DNA of 64,000 bases from NCBI GenBank assembly GCA_029379385.1, contig CM055618.1, positions 1,560,134 to 1,624,133 of the forward strand. Reading direction: 5' to 3'. The DNA is from Quillaja saponaria. Its lineage: Eukaryota > Streptophyta > Magnoliopsida > Fabales > Quillajaceae. Both the position numbers and the translations under genes were made by a program. Below, in pieces: positions 23,074 through 34,989 of this stretch. The notes below the pieces were generated by a model that saw only the letters and a list, made by a program, of their open reading frames with translations, was not told the origin of the DNA and did not search any database. How positions within the stretch are numbered: the stretch's first letter is position 1; the number at the start of each line of letters is the position of its first letter.

Positions 23074-23284
23074 AGCTTCAAGTCTCATTAAGATGGATCG
23101 CTTGTTTGTGTTTAAGTTCATTACTCGGATTTACAATTTAAAATAGGTCGAAGCATAATCATAAGGACGGGTCAAATGCTCAATAAAAATACGTATAATA
23201 ATAATTCATTTCAAATGTATTCATTACAAAGTCAAATTACAAAAATTACAAGTGTCCAAAAACTACTGATCGCCCCCATCCAAG
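23074..23284. other. spacer between the tandem repeat and the antisense gene
   Basis: AT-rich stretch of about 210 bases with no coding signal. On the minus strand it would be the 3' untranslated region of the antisense gene, whose stop codon lies at 23285-23287. Confidence 0.5.
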
Positions 23285-24031
23285 TCAACGGTTTCGACCT
23301 CCTCTTCCCTCGTCCTCGAATCTGTCGTCCTGGTCAGCCTCAGCTTCAGCGAGCAGCTTTGCCAATCTCTCCTCCTCTTCGGCTTCTTCCTTACCAGGCC
23401 ACTTCACCTTAGAAATATCCAAATAGGGGTTATGCTCCTTTAGCCAAGACCGATAGCCAAACAACCCATGCGCGTACAGACGACTGCCGTGATCATAGAT
23501 CATATTTCGATAGTCACCAGAATTCTTGAAGTTTTCAACAGCTGTCCGGGCCTCCTCTTTGGATGCCTCTACTTCGGCCTTCAGCTTGGCGATTTCATCT
23601 TCCTTGTCCTTAGATGCCTCCAGGTCGGCCCTCAGCTTGGCGATCTCATCGTCCTTCCCTTTGTAGGCCTCCAGTTCGGCCCTCAACCAGGCGATCTCAC
23701 CGTCCTTCTCTTCCCTTAATTTGGCAGCTTCAGACTCAACAGCTCGGCACTTTTCAACCTCTTCTCTTAGGCGATCTGTGTCCTCGTTTTGCTCACGGCA
23801 CTTCTCGAGCCACCCTTTTACCTCGGCCCCCAAACGCAGGACTTCGGCCTGTAGTGACTCGAAATGTTCGGAAGCAGATCGCCCTTCAGCCTCGGCCTTC
23901 TCTGCTTGTATTAACCGGGCCTTTAAATTTTCGTTTTCTTGAACAGTGCCGAGTAGTTTGTCTATTGAGTATTCAGCGTCCTCTTGGGCTTTCTTCAGTT
24001 TCGTGTACAAAGACGCCTGGTATTGGAGGGA

Positions 24032-24130
24032 CTGCGACCAACAAGGTCACGTCAATATCATTATGCAAACATTCTACGTGCTGCTATACAAAAATTCAAA
24101 AATTCACAAGTGATAAAGGTCGTCCTATAC
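24032..24130 (-). other. probable intron of the antisense gene
   Basis: On the minus strand GTATAGGACG (start at 24130) ends 99 bases later in TTGTTGGTCGCAG (AG at 24032-24033). Splicing joins FAGVQ to SLQYQASLYTKLKKAQ in frame and enters the coiled-coil exon. Donor (CAG|GTATAG) and acceptor are both canonical, and the intron is AT-rich against GC-richer exons. Confidence 0.75.
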
Positions 24131-24676
24131 CTGCACGCCAGCGAACAGCCCGGTAATAAAAGCGCTCTCGAGGGGGAGATTGTCTATCATAGTCGCGTCC
24201 GCAGGCAAGGTGCTCCCTCTCGCTATGGCATAGGCCGCGGTTGGGATATCGCTGATGTAGGCGTCCTCCGGGATGCCCAGGAAGATGTGCGCTGGAACCT
24301 TGGCCAACGAAAAGCCGTCTGGTCCTGTTCACTCCCTCGAGGATGGCTCCACCCTTGCCCTCTTTTGCGGGCGACCACATTTTCCACGAGGTGACGTCCT
24401 TTGGCTATCGTTCGCAGAGATCGTTGCCAAGGGAAGCACGCCTTCAGTCACCTCTGTCCAGGGCTCTTCCTGGGCCCTTCGAACAGAGGACACTTCTGCC
24501 ATGTCTCTATGGGAGGCCGAGCTGGGTTTGGACCTTTTGGGAACTCTTCCACTCTCTTTCATCGGCCTCTTTCCTTTGTTCGAAGCTTGAGCGGCTCTCT
24601 CTTTCAGGGTCTCAAGACGGCGCCTAGTCGCTGCCCTGACTTCGGCGGCCTCTTGTTCCTGTGTCAGACCCATATC

Positions 24677-24744
24677 TGCAAAGCAAGAAATTAGTCGATC
24701 AGCAACAATAAAGGACTAATCAACAATAGCGTTAATAACACGAC
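24677..24744 (-). other. probable intron of the antisense gene
   Basis: On the minus strand a GT (complement of 24743-24744) is followed by a T-rich stretch ending TTGCTTTGCAG (AG at 24677-24678), 68 bases in all. The reading frame beginning MGLTQEQEAAEVRAA opens just after it. The acceptor is strong; the donor is less certain. Confidence 0.5.
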
Positions 24745-25714
24745 GTTGCAGCGGTGTGAACCAAAATCCAGGACGGATAAACCCGTCCTCGCCAAGATCG
24801 GACCAAAAGTAAAAAATGTTTTGTCCAGAAGCTCGCCTGTCTGAAACTTTTAGTACGCAAGAATTTTATAATACTTCTTCCTCAGCACCCGATTCATCTT
24901 AGGAGTTTTCGTAGGCTTCCATGTTCGTAAAACCCCCACTGGTGCAGCAAACCAGTGGGGCGAGGAGCCTCAACGAAGAAGTACCGAGGATTTCCACTCT
25001 TTGTTACTGTCGAGATGTTCTTGGTACAAGTTAAACCTGGCAGAAAAGTATATCCACCCCCTAACTTGTTCTTAATTTGATGAAGATTTCTGAACACAGT
25101 CAAGGACGGGCGAATCTGCAAGGTGTGACAGACACCAATAAATGTTATTAGAAATCGCCATCCATTAGGAGTAATCTGAGCTGGACAAATACCAAGGGTG
25201 TTCAACATTTTGACAATGAAAGGGTGGAAAGGATAGTGAACCTCGGCCTTCAGGTAGTCCTCATAGAAACAAAAGGTGTTTGGGCGAGAGTGATGAGGGC
25301 AATCTCCATAAGGACCGACCTTGTAAATTTTGGCTCCCACTGGTTCAAAGTACCGCCTGCGCACGAGCTCCAATATTTGGTCACTTATAACATTCTCAAT
25401 GGCGCCCACAGCGGTGACGTTAGTTTGAGGCTAGAAGGTCGCCGGGTCATCGTCTGACTCTTCGTCGTCGTCTTGTTCCGGCGAAGAAGAGAGCCAGAGC
25501 GGTGGCCTCGTCCTCATCCTCGAAACTTCCAAGCTCGGTATTTTCTGAGTTGGAGGACGTGGACGGGTGATAAGCTAGGGAAGGCGAAAGAACCTTGCCC
25601 TTACCCTGGACGATATCTAGGCTCCTCGCCCACTAGCATTATGGTGCCGTCTGCCGGGTGGTCGCCTAATGTTGTGAAGGGCGAGGCAGATGCAGTACCA
25701 TCCTCACTAGACAT

Positions 25715-26209
25715 TTTAACTGTGTAAAACGAACGGATGAAGAGTTCAAGTTTAGAGGTTCGTACCTAGCAGAGAAGGAAGGCGTGCAGAAAGTCTAATC
25801 TTCCGAGTAGTGGGGCTTATGGACGCAAATTGATAGAGCTTCGCTACAGAAATCTCTTAGTGGGGCATAAATGTAAGGTTTATGGAGCCTTTTATAAACC
25901 CTGAAATCCTACCCGCGTGCTGCGCCTGCAATCCGCGCCTGCCACGTGGTGCTGCCGCGATTTCGTCCAATTACAGTTTAATTCCCGACCCGGTATCCAA
26001 AAAATTATAAGACGACCGAATGGCGTCCGAAAGTACTGAGAAAGACCTGCTTGATTTGCCTCGAATCTCCACGTGGAGGGCGATGACTTGATCGCCTGGA
26101 CTTCTTGTCATTACACAAGCCAACTAAAGTTCAAACCCGGTGGGCGACCTTAGTATGCGTTCTAGTTGTCCTGGGACGTGTTGATCGAGTCCCTTTTTCA
26201 TGGGACTAG
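25715..26209. other. region between antisense gene start and 3' LTR
   Basis: About 500 bases with no sense coding. It should hold the promoter and 5' UTR of the antisense gene. No clear polypurine tract is visible directly before the 3' LTR ('catgggactag' precedes it). Confidence 0.5.
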
Positions 26210-26610
26210 TGTTAATATAGTATAATGACAACCAATGAGAGCGTGTCACGTGGCTGTTGCCTATTCACTTGCATACTTGAACAGTTCCGATGGCCCGTGC
26301 ACGAGCTCGTCTACTCTATATATACTTGTCGTTTTCCTGAAGAGGGTAAGATATACAAAAGGTAAAAGTTTAGTTACCAGCCCTCTTATTACCGTTTACC
26401 GAGCTCTTCCTCTTTCTGACTTGTTCATCGGAGGATCTTGGGAGTTCACCCCGGACTCGGCTCTCGTCCTCTATTTTGTAGAGCTCGAGAACGTCAGGCT
26501 CGACCAAGTACTAGTCTCCAGCTCGGACAAGTACTAAGTCTCCAGCTCGGGTAAGTGGAACCCATTGAGGAGACCGCCTTGCCAGGTCATCAGCTCGGAC
26601 AAATCCAACA
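26210..26610 (+). repeat. 3' LTR of the Tat-type element
   Basis: Begins TGTTAATATAGTAT and ends AAATCCAACA, with TATATATA at about 26318-26325. It differs from the 5' LTR by scattered substitutions and by a short local duplication around 'caagtacta...ctccagctcgg' (about 26506-26550). Confidence 0.92.
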
Positions 26611-29600
26611 GGATGATTAAGGTTATATATGTAAAAAGTTAAAATTAACAAACAACCATTATTTAGAGTTGAAGCAGGATGCGGGGATTACAGAGGTTTG
26701 CTTCTTTGCTATTGAGGGTGGAATATATTAGAGAAAGAAAAGAAGAGGAGAGAAGGTGAGGGGAAAGAGACGAAGATGTGATGAGTTGTGACGAGTGATG
26801 AGATAAGAAAAATTAAAAGTCATGCTTTTGAGTAAGAATGTTCCCATTTTTGTTTGTGTACATATCACTATTCAAATAGTTGCAAATCCAGTAATTAAAG
26901 ACTTTGGGCATTTGACTTCGGTTAATGCAGGAATTATCTATAAGCAAATATATAGTGAATGTGTAGAGAGAGTGAGAAGACCGAATGACCCAAAACTTAT
27001 TTCTTGGAAACTTCCCAAGTCTCCCTTATAGAGATTAATTATAATCCTTAATTATTTGATAAGCTTTCTTGAATAAAAGATGTATTGTTTTATAATTTTC
27101 TTATTGTGGTTTAGCCACCGCTCCACCAGAGTCTAGAGACTAAAGCACCACTGCAATTCAATGAAGCAAAAGTTTTATTCGATGATCTTCATTGCTTAAA
27201 GTCTAATATTTCTCCAATAAATATCCTTTTGTTTTATATTAAATCTTCTATTCCTTCTAAAAATTAAAAATTAAATGAACTTTTTCTTAATTCTTTTGTT
27301 TTTAATCCAAAAAGTTTTTATTTGATTTCTCTCCCTTTCTATTATCACTTTTTGATTGAATTTTTTTTTTCGCGATTCATTTTATTTAAAAATATATAGT
27401 GTTGAAGAAATTAATTCACATAGCATGTATAAATAAATCAAATTTTTTTTTTTTTAAATACTTAGAGAAAAACAAAATATTTTGCACATATATGAACAAA
27501 ATTCCAATGTTTATTGAAAAATATTTCCTATATAATATTTTGTCCCCGGAAAAAAACCACTTACTGTATTTCTGTGCCTTCTCTATGATATTATTAATCT
27601 CATAGCCAAGCTTGCAAAAGCACAATCACTTAAAACTTAAAAGCTCAAAGTGCTACACTTATTTTTTGAGTTTGGAATATAAATTTGTTGCTAATCAGCA
27701 AGTGGTTTTATTTTTTATGAGTAAGGAAGGTCTTTTTAGTGTAAGAATTTGAGATTTTCATGCCATGATTGGTTTTCAGTATTCAAAACAATTTCTAGGT
27801 CTGATTTTTGAATTGTTGAAACTGTTTAAATTTGATACTGGCACTAGCCCAGGGAAGTAATGAAATAAAGTGGACTTCAATTTTTAATAGTTTATAGATT
27901 AGAGACAATGCATAATGTGGGAATCTTAAACAATTTCTTATATAAAAAACTAATGGCAGGGATGTGGAAAAAATCTATCTTAAGCAGTATAAAAAATGTT
28001 AGCTTTAGAAGAGTTCTCCTGTTTCATAGCTCATGAGGTTTAGTTTATGATGGTAATGACATGTTCAAAAGCTACACTAAAGTATATATTGATTTGAAAT
28101 TTAGGCACTATATTGTATATTTCTTTGGAAGCTATTAATGTATAGCACTTGATATTAACAAGATATGGACTAACCCAAGCATAGTTATCTTCTCCACCAA
28201 CATAGAAACACGTGTGTATACGAAGCAATTTGAAATTTTGGGTTACTCCAACTAAAGATCTTGATATATGTTTGAGAACACCAGTCTAATTAAATTGTAA
28301 GCAATTGGGTTTCATAGTCACGCATGATATTTTTTATTTCATATTTAAAAAAGTTTCCAGTTAATTTAAAACTGTAGTAAATTTTTTAGGAACCGACTAT
28401 AATTTAGGCCTAGCATAAAGATTGGTAATGAGCCCGAGATAAGCATTACTAGGTGAATATCTAAGGCTATTGTTAACTTTATTGCAATCTTATATTTTGT
28501 TATGCTTTATCTGTAGCTGTTATGAATTAGAGTTTCAGTTTTCCATAAGACATATTATAAGGAATTGTATGTTTTCTTTGTTTAGGGAGGTTCATTACCG
28601 TTGCTGCTATATTATTGCAAGTACCTTTGATTTACTGGGGAAGATTATGGTCAAATACACATTTTAAGGAATTTTATGTTTTCTTCCGGTTAGGTATTTG
28701 TGGTTAAAAATGTGAAAGGTTTTATACACATTTTTTGTTGACTTTCAATACACATTTTCGAGAAATTTATTTTTCTAAACTCCTTCGCTTCAGTGAAAGG
28801 TTCTATATTTTTCCAGTTGGTTATAACTTTTTAATGGAATTAGTTCGGTAGTATTTTTAGCATTCATCAGATCTTTCTCAATCTCTAGAAAATAAAGATG
28901 TTGGTGGTATGAATCAATTAATTGAACGGAACAAGAACATTTGATGTATCCTTAACTTTTTTTATGGCCTGTTAAAGGAATGTGTACCTTTTGAAATTGT
29001 GAATCAGATTGAATACTGAATTGTAAGATTCAGTGACAACTTACTATATTCTTGTGAATTATGTCCCCTACAAATTCTCAATTGTTGGAAGGAGAAATGA
29101 AGAGGAAGAGATATTATTTCATGTAAGAAAGAATAAATTATATTTTCTTGTACTATAGCAGGTAGAGAATTAAATAGAATTACAAAATTGGATTTAATTA
29201 CACTTCTATTTTTCATTAAACACATGCCTTAAATCAGTATTTTAATAAAGACAATTGCTGAAATCAAAATCCTATGTTTAACATAATTGTTTAGGTATTT
29301 CTGCTTCTTTCTTGCTGATGAGTTAGCATGTTAACTAATATACCTGTTTTTCAGGTCAGGAGGAGTCTCATTTGTTAAAATTAAAAGGCGAGGACCTAAA
29401 TTGGTATATAAGAAATAAGTTGCTATCTCATATTGTGTTTAACTCAATAGTTATATCTCAAAACAGATCAAATTTCATTTGATTTATGCTAGAGCTATTG
29501 TTTGCGTTTCCACATCTTCAACTTTATTTGTACTACATCTGATCTTAATATCGTTTATAATGCTTAAATTGGAATTGCTATTCAAAGTAGCAGGCTTAAT

Positions 29601-32600
29601 GAGATTTATTTTATACATAATTGATTGACTTAGTTTATATATAATTTTAAGTGATTAAAAATGCTACTAATCTACCAGTATAAAAAAGTAGTGCTGATTT
29701 TTCAGTTTGTGTTAGATTCTCAAGATTGCATAATCATCATATTGCTTCACATTATTACTTCATGTTTTATACATTTTAAACTTACAAGTTATATCTCCTA
29801 TACATATGTGAGGTCTAAATTTAGATGCTTATAAGTTTCTGAATTCAATCACTTATCACTATTGCAATACTCGTGTTATGCCAGAAGCAGATATCAAAGA
29901 TTCACAACATCAATTGGATCCTAAGAGTGAAAATTCATGTTATATATAGATGTTCTAATCGGCAGGTTCCAGTATGTTGCTTTGCCTGCCATTTTGCTGT
30001 TAAATCTCATCATTTGTTGATGATACAAGAAAATAAAATGCTTAAAATTGCACTGCAGTATTTTAGCTTTAAGAGATTTAAAACTACATTATGGATAGTA
30101 ATTTATTTTGGTTGGAAAGTTGATCTAATTGTTTTAATATTGGATTTTTTTGTCTATAAAAATACAAGTTATAGCATCTTATGCAGCCTTCCACCTGTAT
30201 TACAATACTAAATTATTCATATTGCTGCCTAAAAATGCTGGTGCTTTTCAAGCTGAAAAACAATGTCACATATATGACCATTGTATGTAAACAATGCAAA
30301 TGAGCATGTGTAAATAAAATAGAGAAGTAAATACTTTATAAAAGATTTCCAAGCATTTGTATATGTTCCATGCAACTGCAGCCAAATGGAGTCTTAAAAA
30401 TTCATTCTTGATAGTTAGGTGTGAACTTTTTGTTCTTATCATTAGAAGATTCAATTTATTTGTGCAATGCAATATTTTAATTATAAAATTTCTTCTTTTC
30501 TTTTTCCTATTGTTGTTCTCCTGGGTAGTTTTTAATCTTTCAATAATACAATTAGTCAAAGTTTACCTATGCTTGCTTTGATTGTTTGACATGGTTTTAT
30601 ACTTGAGCGTTTTGACATGGTTTGTAGTTATTGTGTAACTATTAGAAAAAGTTTGTACTGTTTACTGGTTGGATTCTGAATTATCTAGAGTACAGGTGAA
30701 CACGAATAAATAAAAATGCTACTAGGGAGAGGCATGACACGTCAATATTTTGGGAGGTATACGTGCTATAAGAGCTAGCCATGTTCAGGTAATAAGCTAA
30801 ATGGTACTATATTCAGGACACTTACTTCCATAAAGCTCTATTCTTCGCATATCAATTGTTGTCAGTTTCTCCCCTAACTTATTTTCTGCCTTAGTTTGGT
30901 TATGTAGTGCTACCTTTCCTGCCTCAAATTCTGATACACTTTCATTTATGTTCCTTTTCTTACTGCCTCCTTTTCAAGAAAGGGCCACATTATATGGTCT
31001 CTCTCCATATTAGATACAAATAATTGTTTTCTATCCACCACAGTGAGAAACCTAAAAAAAGAAAGACAAAAATCTTCATAAACATGAACTTCCACCAAAA
31101 TGGAATTCTACCAATGCTAGGATTACACTTAAAACTTATTGATTGATACATTGCAATAATGACGTCTTCTATAATAAAATTTATAGTTCATCACAAGTAT
31201 TTCTTACTTAGGTAGCTATTGTTGTTTTTGAGTTTTACAAGTAAGTCATTACCAAGCCAAATGTGGTTATCAGTTTGCTTCATTGGATGGTATTGTTGTC
31301 CTTACAGTCTTTATGCTCTGAATAAACTTTGAACTGATACCAAATCAGAAAATTAGCGTCAATACTGCCACAAGGTTTTACAAATAAATATAAATTTTTC
31401 TTCGATTTGTAACTTTAATATATGATTGGTTTAGCCTAGACATTGTCTATTTCCCTAGATTCCTTAACTGCTACAAATCTGACTTTTTATGCACATGTAT
31501 GTCATACATAAGTGAAAGTTCCACATATATAAAGAATAACAAGGATCTTAGCTCCAAAAATAGTGTAATAAGCTTTATTCCTAATAACGGGAGGTGTTAG
31601 GAGTGGGGCGAAAGACTTAATGGTGAGGTCCTTTTGAAGTTTAGAAATTAAATATAACATTTTCTATATATAAAATAGACAGTTCCTTCTTACTAAAAAA
31701 ATATTTGACTGGACCAACAGGCTATATATATATATATGTCTTTTCTATTAAGAAAATTTAGAACCTTTGGCAAGTTTGGTTACTTCTGTTCTAATTTGGC
31801 TAATTTGGTGCGCTACTATTTGCTTTTGGTGAGTTTATTTGTATAAATATCAATGAGCAATGACTAATTTTCTGAAATGAGACATTTTTCTTTTGGTGGT
31901 TTGAAACTTGAATAATATAAGGCATTAAGTATTTTCCAGCGGAAGCCTTATTGGATTTTAACATAATTGAATTCATTGTAAATGTTTCTACCATTGTTTT
32001 TATGTTTTCTGCTTTTGTTGAGAGTACTCTTTTGCTAACATCATTATTGACTTTTCAGGTGCTCCATGTAAATTTAGATTTTTCGCGTTTCTTCATTCCA
32101 CGTAAGCTTGGTTACTCAGTTCCTTTAATCTTCTAGTACTGCTGAAAGGATTTAATTTATGCCTTACATTTGATGCAATTTACTTGTTTAATGTAATTCT
32201 CAAATTTAATTTATTTTTTTTTCCAATTATGCTTATATTTAAAGAGTATAAAATTTGAGAATATAGAATAATTTATTACTATATATAATTAGAATACCTG
32301 AAAGACCAAGTTAATTCATTTACAAAATAAACAAAAACCTAAATGAACTAGCACAACAATCCTTTTAACATGCTGTCCCATTGGCATGGGTACTTCTCTA
32401 GTATTATAAATAAGAGCAAGGTGTGTGACTATTGCAGCAAAGGGTGACTAGCTGAAAAGTATAGTTCGTGCTATTTTTTAATGAATTTTTTGTATGCACA
32501 TTGTTATTGGATTTTTTTTATTTTTCTTCAGTTGAAAGGTTCTTCTTGTTAAATATTATATGCTACTTTTTTAGTTGCCCACAATTTCTATGAGTGGTAG

Positions 32601-33265
32601 GGTTTTACCCCTACAGATTGAAAGAGAAATAATAACCATTTAATTTACTAAGTACTAAATTATGCAATTAAAATTAAGGAGAAAAGGAAGTCAAATAGAG
32701 TAATTTATAAGGCCTCCCCGCGCATTTGAGATTTATTGTTTCCATGCCACCTATTTATAGCAATTTTCACAATTGTGTACTAGAAATCTATTCCATATCT
32801 ATAATTAAATGATTATGGACAACTCTGAGTTACTAGTTCTCAACAATGTTGTTTGTTAATTTAAAGATGAACAAGAATATGAAAAGGCAAAGTAAAGTTA
32901 AGGAAATGGAAAGACAAATGCAATAAAAAGTAAGTTGATTGATTGGTTTTTGAACATTTTAAATGAAAATTGAAGCCAAGTATTTATAGTCTCTTAGTGG
33001 CAGTAATTTATAATTCAAAGTAATAAAGGCTCCTAAATAACTTTGACAAGTGGTTAAGAAACTGTTAAACTACCATATTAAACCACATCTAGTCTTTAGG
33101 GTCTGCTGTCCTAGAATGTGGACCGTCTCTCAAGTAGGCCATGAAGTAACTAAGTAATGTGTTTCAACTTACATACTTGCTCCAAATTCGGTAAATACTG
33201 ACTTAGTAGTTTTGGGATGTTAGCATTGCCCCTCCATATTACCTTTCATTAAATAAGGGTAATAT
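26611..33265. other. 6.6 kb AT-rich region with no convincing gene
   Basis: I looked for transposon motifs and conserved protein words on both strands and found none. Open frames are short and rich in Phe/Leu/Ile/Lys codons, as expected by chance. T/A runs and a TA microsatellite (about 31722-31737) occur. Two short segments with canonical splice borders (32059-32101 and near 29342-29390) hint that part of it might be introns of a host gene. A purine-rich patch at 26725-26780 follows the Tat LTR. Confidence 0.5.
32059..32101 (+). other. candidate 43-nt exon flanked by canonical splice sites
   Basis: The segment is preceded by TTATTGACTTTTCAG and followed by GTAAGC, both good plant splice consensus. 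Frame 1 reads VLHVNLDFSRFFIP and frame 2 reads APCKFRFFAFLHS. Neither is recognised. By chance such borders do occur in AT-rich DNA. Confidence 0.25.
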
Positions 33266-33519
33266 TGTTAGTGTATAACTTGGTGGCGTGTACATCTCGA
33301 AGAGGTGGACTAAGTAGGAAGGAGGAAAATGAGAGATTGAGAAGAGACTCTTAGTTTAGGAAAGGAATGTGTATTTATAGTTTATGCATGGGTCTTGTTG
33401 GGCTTAAGTAGGCCAAGTGGGCTTAAGTGAGCCAAGTACGATAATAAGGTGCCTGGACCCTAATGGGCCTCAAACAATACCAGTGGGCGTAATAGAACTA
33501 ATTCAATATTGTACTAACA
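33266..33519. mobile_element. small LTR-like unit (possible solo LTR or TRIM)
   Basis: 254 bases beginning TGTTAGT and ending ACTAACA, a 7-bp perfect inverted end of the TG...CA kind. The inside contains 'tatttatag' and several 'gggcttaagt.ggccaag' words typical of plant LTRs. The flanking five bases (aatat and ctatt) do not match, so target duplication is not supported. Confidence 0.4.
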
Positions 33520-34195
33520 CTATTCCCTTAAAAAAAGGAGCTCGAGAAATGAAGTAAATTGGGCTTTCATTGTTGGTGTTGGTCATGTGTTTAGGGGTAG
33601 TGTTTTGTTAATTTTCTCTTGAAGTTGAGGCCATGGAAGCTAAGGTTAGATTAATAAACTCGAAATCTTATAGTCATGGGTGAGTGTGTTAAGTTTCTCA
33701 AGTTTACAATAAGACGAGCACATGTATAAAATTTTGAGCGATGAGAATAGTGAGGTCATGACCGAGGCTACCAAGCTATAAAAATGAAAATGTCAAAGTC
33801 GATATTTGATTAAGTCCACAACACACTAAAATTATGGTGGCTTGGTACTTGGGTGTTATACAACTAGTGCAACCGAAATAATAAAGCTCTTAAAGCGCAA
33901 TAGCACCGAGGTCGAGGTGAATCAAATTCTTAATTTTGTTTTGCTTCTTAAATCAAATGTCAATTTGTTGGATGATTTATATTTATAATTTATTTTATGT
34001 ATATTCTACTCCCTCATTTTTTAGGAAAGCACATGTTAACTTATAAAATTTGTACTTGTATTCTCGAGTTCTTCACAAGCCATTGCATATTTTTATACTT
34101 TTTTTGAATAAGTGTCTTTACTGAGATTCGTAAGGTGTTCAAGGGCAGGGCCTCACATAGGGGCTGTTTACAGACAAGTTCTTCTAGCCTTATTT
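33520..34195. other. sequence of unknown origin between LTR-like unit and minisatellite
   Basis: No gene. The composition and words such as 'gaggtcatgaccgaggctacc' (about 33751) resemble the repeat units that follow, so it may be an outlying, degenerate part of the same array or an unrecognised LTR. Confidence 0.35.
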
Positions 34196-34410
34196 GGTCA
34201 TGACCAAGGAGGATAGGGGGCGTGACCTTAGAGGTTGGGGTCTTGACCTTCGAGGTTGTGTTCATGATCTAGGAGGTCAGGGCGTGACCTTGGAGGTCGA
34301 GGTCGTGACAATGGAGGTCAGGGGCATGACCACATAGGTTAAGGTCATGACCATGGAGGTCAAGGTCGAGACTATAAAGGTCATGGCCGTGACCTTGGAG
34401 GTTGAGGTTG
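34196..34410. repeat. minisatellite, about 20-22 bp unit with GTGACCTTGGAGGTC core
   Basis: About ten consecutive degenerate copies of the unit 'cgtgaccttggaggtcgagg' run from 34196 to 34410. Each contains a GACC...GGTC pair, so every unit can fold back on itself and the array is near-palindromic at the unit level. GC content is far above the surroundings. Confidence 0.85.
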
Positions 34411-34760
34411 TTTACAAACAAGTCCTCTTTGCCTTGTTTAGCTGGGTTGTATGCCCACTGTCTAACGACTTTGTTAGCCTTATGAGTCGACTATTTATAA
34501 ACGTGTCCTTACTCCTTTGGGAGCCTTGTTTTGTTGGGTTGGATGCTAGCCGTCTAAGGACTTTCTTAGCCTCTTGTGGGTGCCTTGGTTGATTAGTTTG
34601 CATGCCCATCGTCTAAGCACTTTGTTAGCCTCATGAAGTGATAATTTACAAATGTGTCAGTCCTCCTATGGGTGCCTTGCTTGGTTAGGTGGGTGCCCGC
34701 CATCTAAAGTCTTTGCTCTTGTAGGGGCCATTTACAAATTTGTCCTCATAGCCTTGTTTG
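34411..34760. repeat. degenerate tandem repeat, 65-85 bp units
   Basis: About five copies of a unit with the phrases 'gtcct...tgggtgccttg', 'gttgggttggatgcc' and 'gtctaa.gactttgttagcctc'. They start near 34420, 34503, 34573, 34655 and 34740. The array follows directly on the minisatellite, and the 81- and 65-codon frames across it are by-products. Confidence 0.7.
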
Positions 34761-34989
34761 TTTGAGGTGTATTCTCGTTATATAAGGGTTTATCCTTCCT
34801 CGGGTTTTTGCACGTGGTTTAAACTATTCATTCGTGATAGGTATTTGTTTGTGAAATATTTTTCTATAAAGATTAGTAACTTCACAACTCTTGATTCCCA
34901 CGTTCAAGCGATTTGGCTAAGAAAGGGACTCTATTTCTTAGACAATGGGTTCCTAGAATACTAAAGAAAGCTCCTAGTGGTTTGGTATG

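Larger units (their letters stand above)
23285..25714 (-). pseudogene. antisense gene of the Tat-type element (gypsy-type transposon domain + coiled coil), with introns
   Basis: Runs against pol. The likely start is the ATG complementary to 25712-25714. Exon 1 (to about 24745) has an acidic N-terminus, then the frame 25409-24894. That frame contains YPFHPFIVKMLNTLGICP and QITPNGWRFLITF, which resemble the plant 'putative gypsy type transposon' family (Pfam PF04195, Transposase_28, by memory). Exon 2 (24676-24131) is Lys/Arg-rich, then AKVPAHIFLGIPEDAYI, with one in-frame stop at 24329-24331. Exon 3 (24031-23285) encodes a long coiled coil with EIAKLRADLEASKDKEDEIA-type heptads and a C-terminal acidic tail. 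Apart from two or three frameshifts in exon 1 and that stop, the gene is well kept. Function unknown; the layout suggests a DNA- or protein-binding partner of the element. Confidence 0.8.
17156..26610 (+). mobile_element. Ty3/gypsy retrotransposon, Tat-type, near full length
   Basis: A 9455-bp element bounded by LTRs of 396 and 401 bp, each TG...CA. Order: LTR, PBS, gag, protease, RT, RNase H, a second RNase H-like domain, integrase, tandem repeats, antisense gene, LTR. A duplicated RNase H and extra DNA between integrase and 3' LTR are known marks of the Tat lineage (Tat/Ogre/Retand relatives). The protease has DNGSS rather than DTG/DSG, also usual there. By eye the LTRs differ at about fifteen positions in their first 300 bases plus small indels, so the insertion is not recent. 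Its GC content is clearly above that of the surroundings. No matching target duplication is seen (tatat on the left, ggatg on the right). Confidence 0.92.

Noticed and set aside
23614..24156. 180-codon plus-strand frame and neighbouring plus-strand frames
   Set aside because: These are shadows of the antisense coiled-coil gene; Pro/Arg/Ser-rich composition is what its complement would give.
33266..33519. Solo LTR with target duplication
   Set aside because: Ends TGTTAGT/ACTAACA match, but the flanking five bases differ, so only an LTR-like unit is claimed.
34347..34609. Frames across the minisatellite and tandem array
   Set aside because: Repeat-driven low-complexity translations on both strands.
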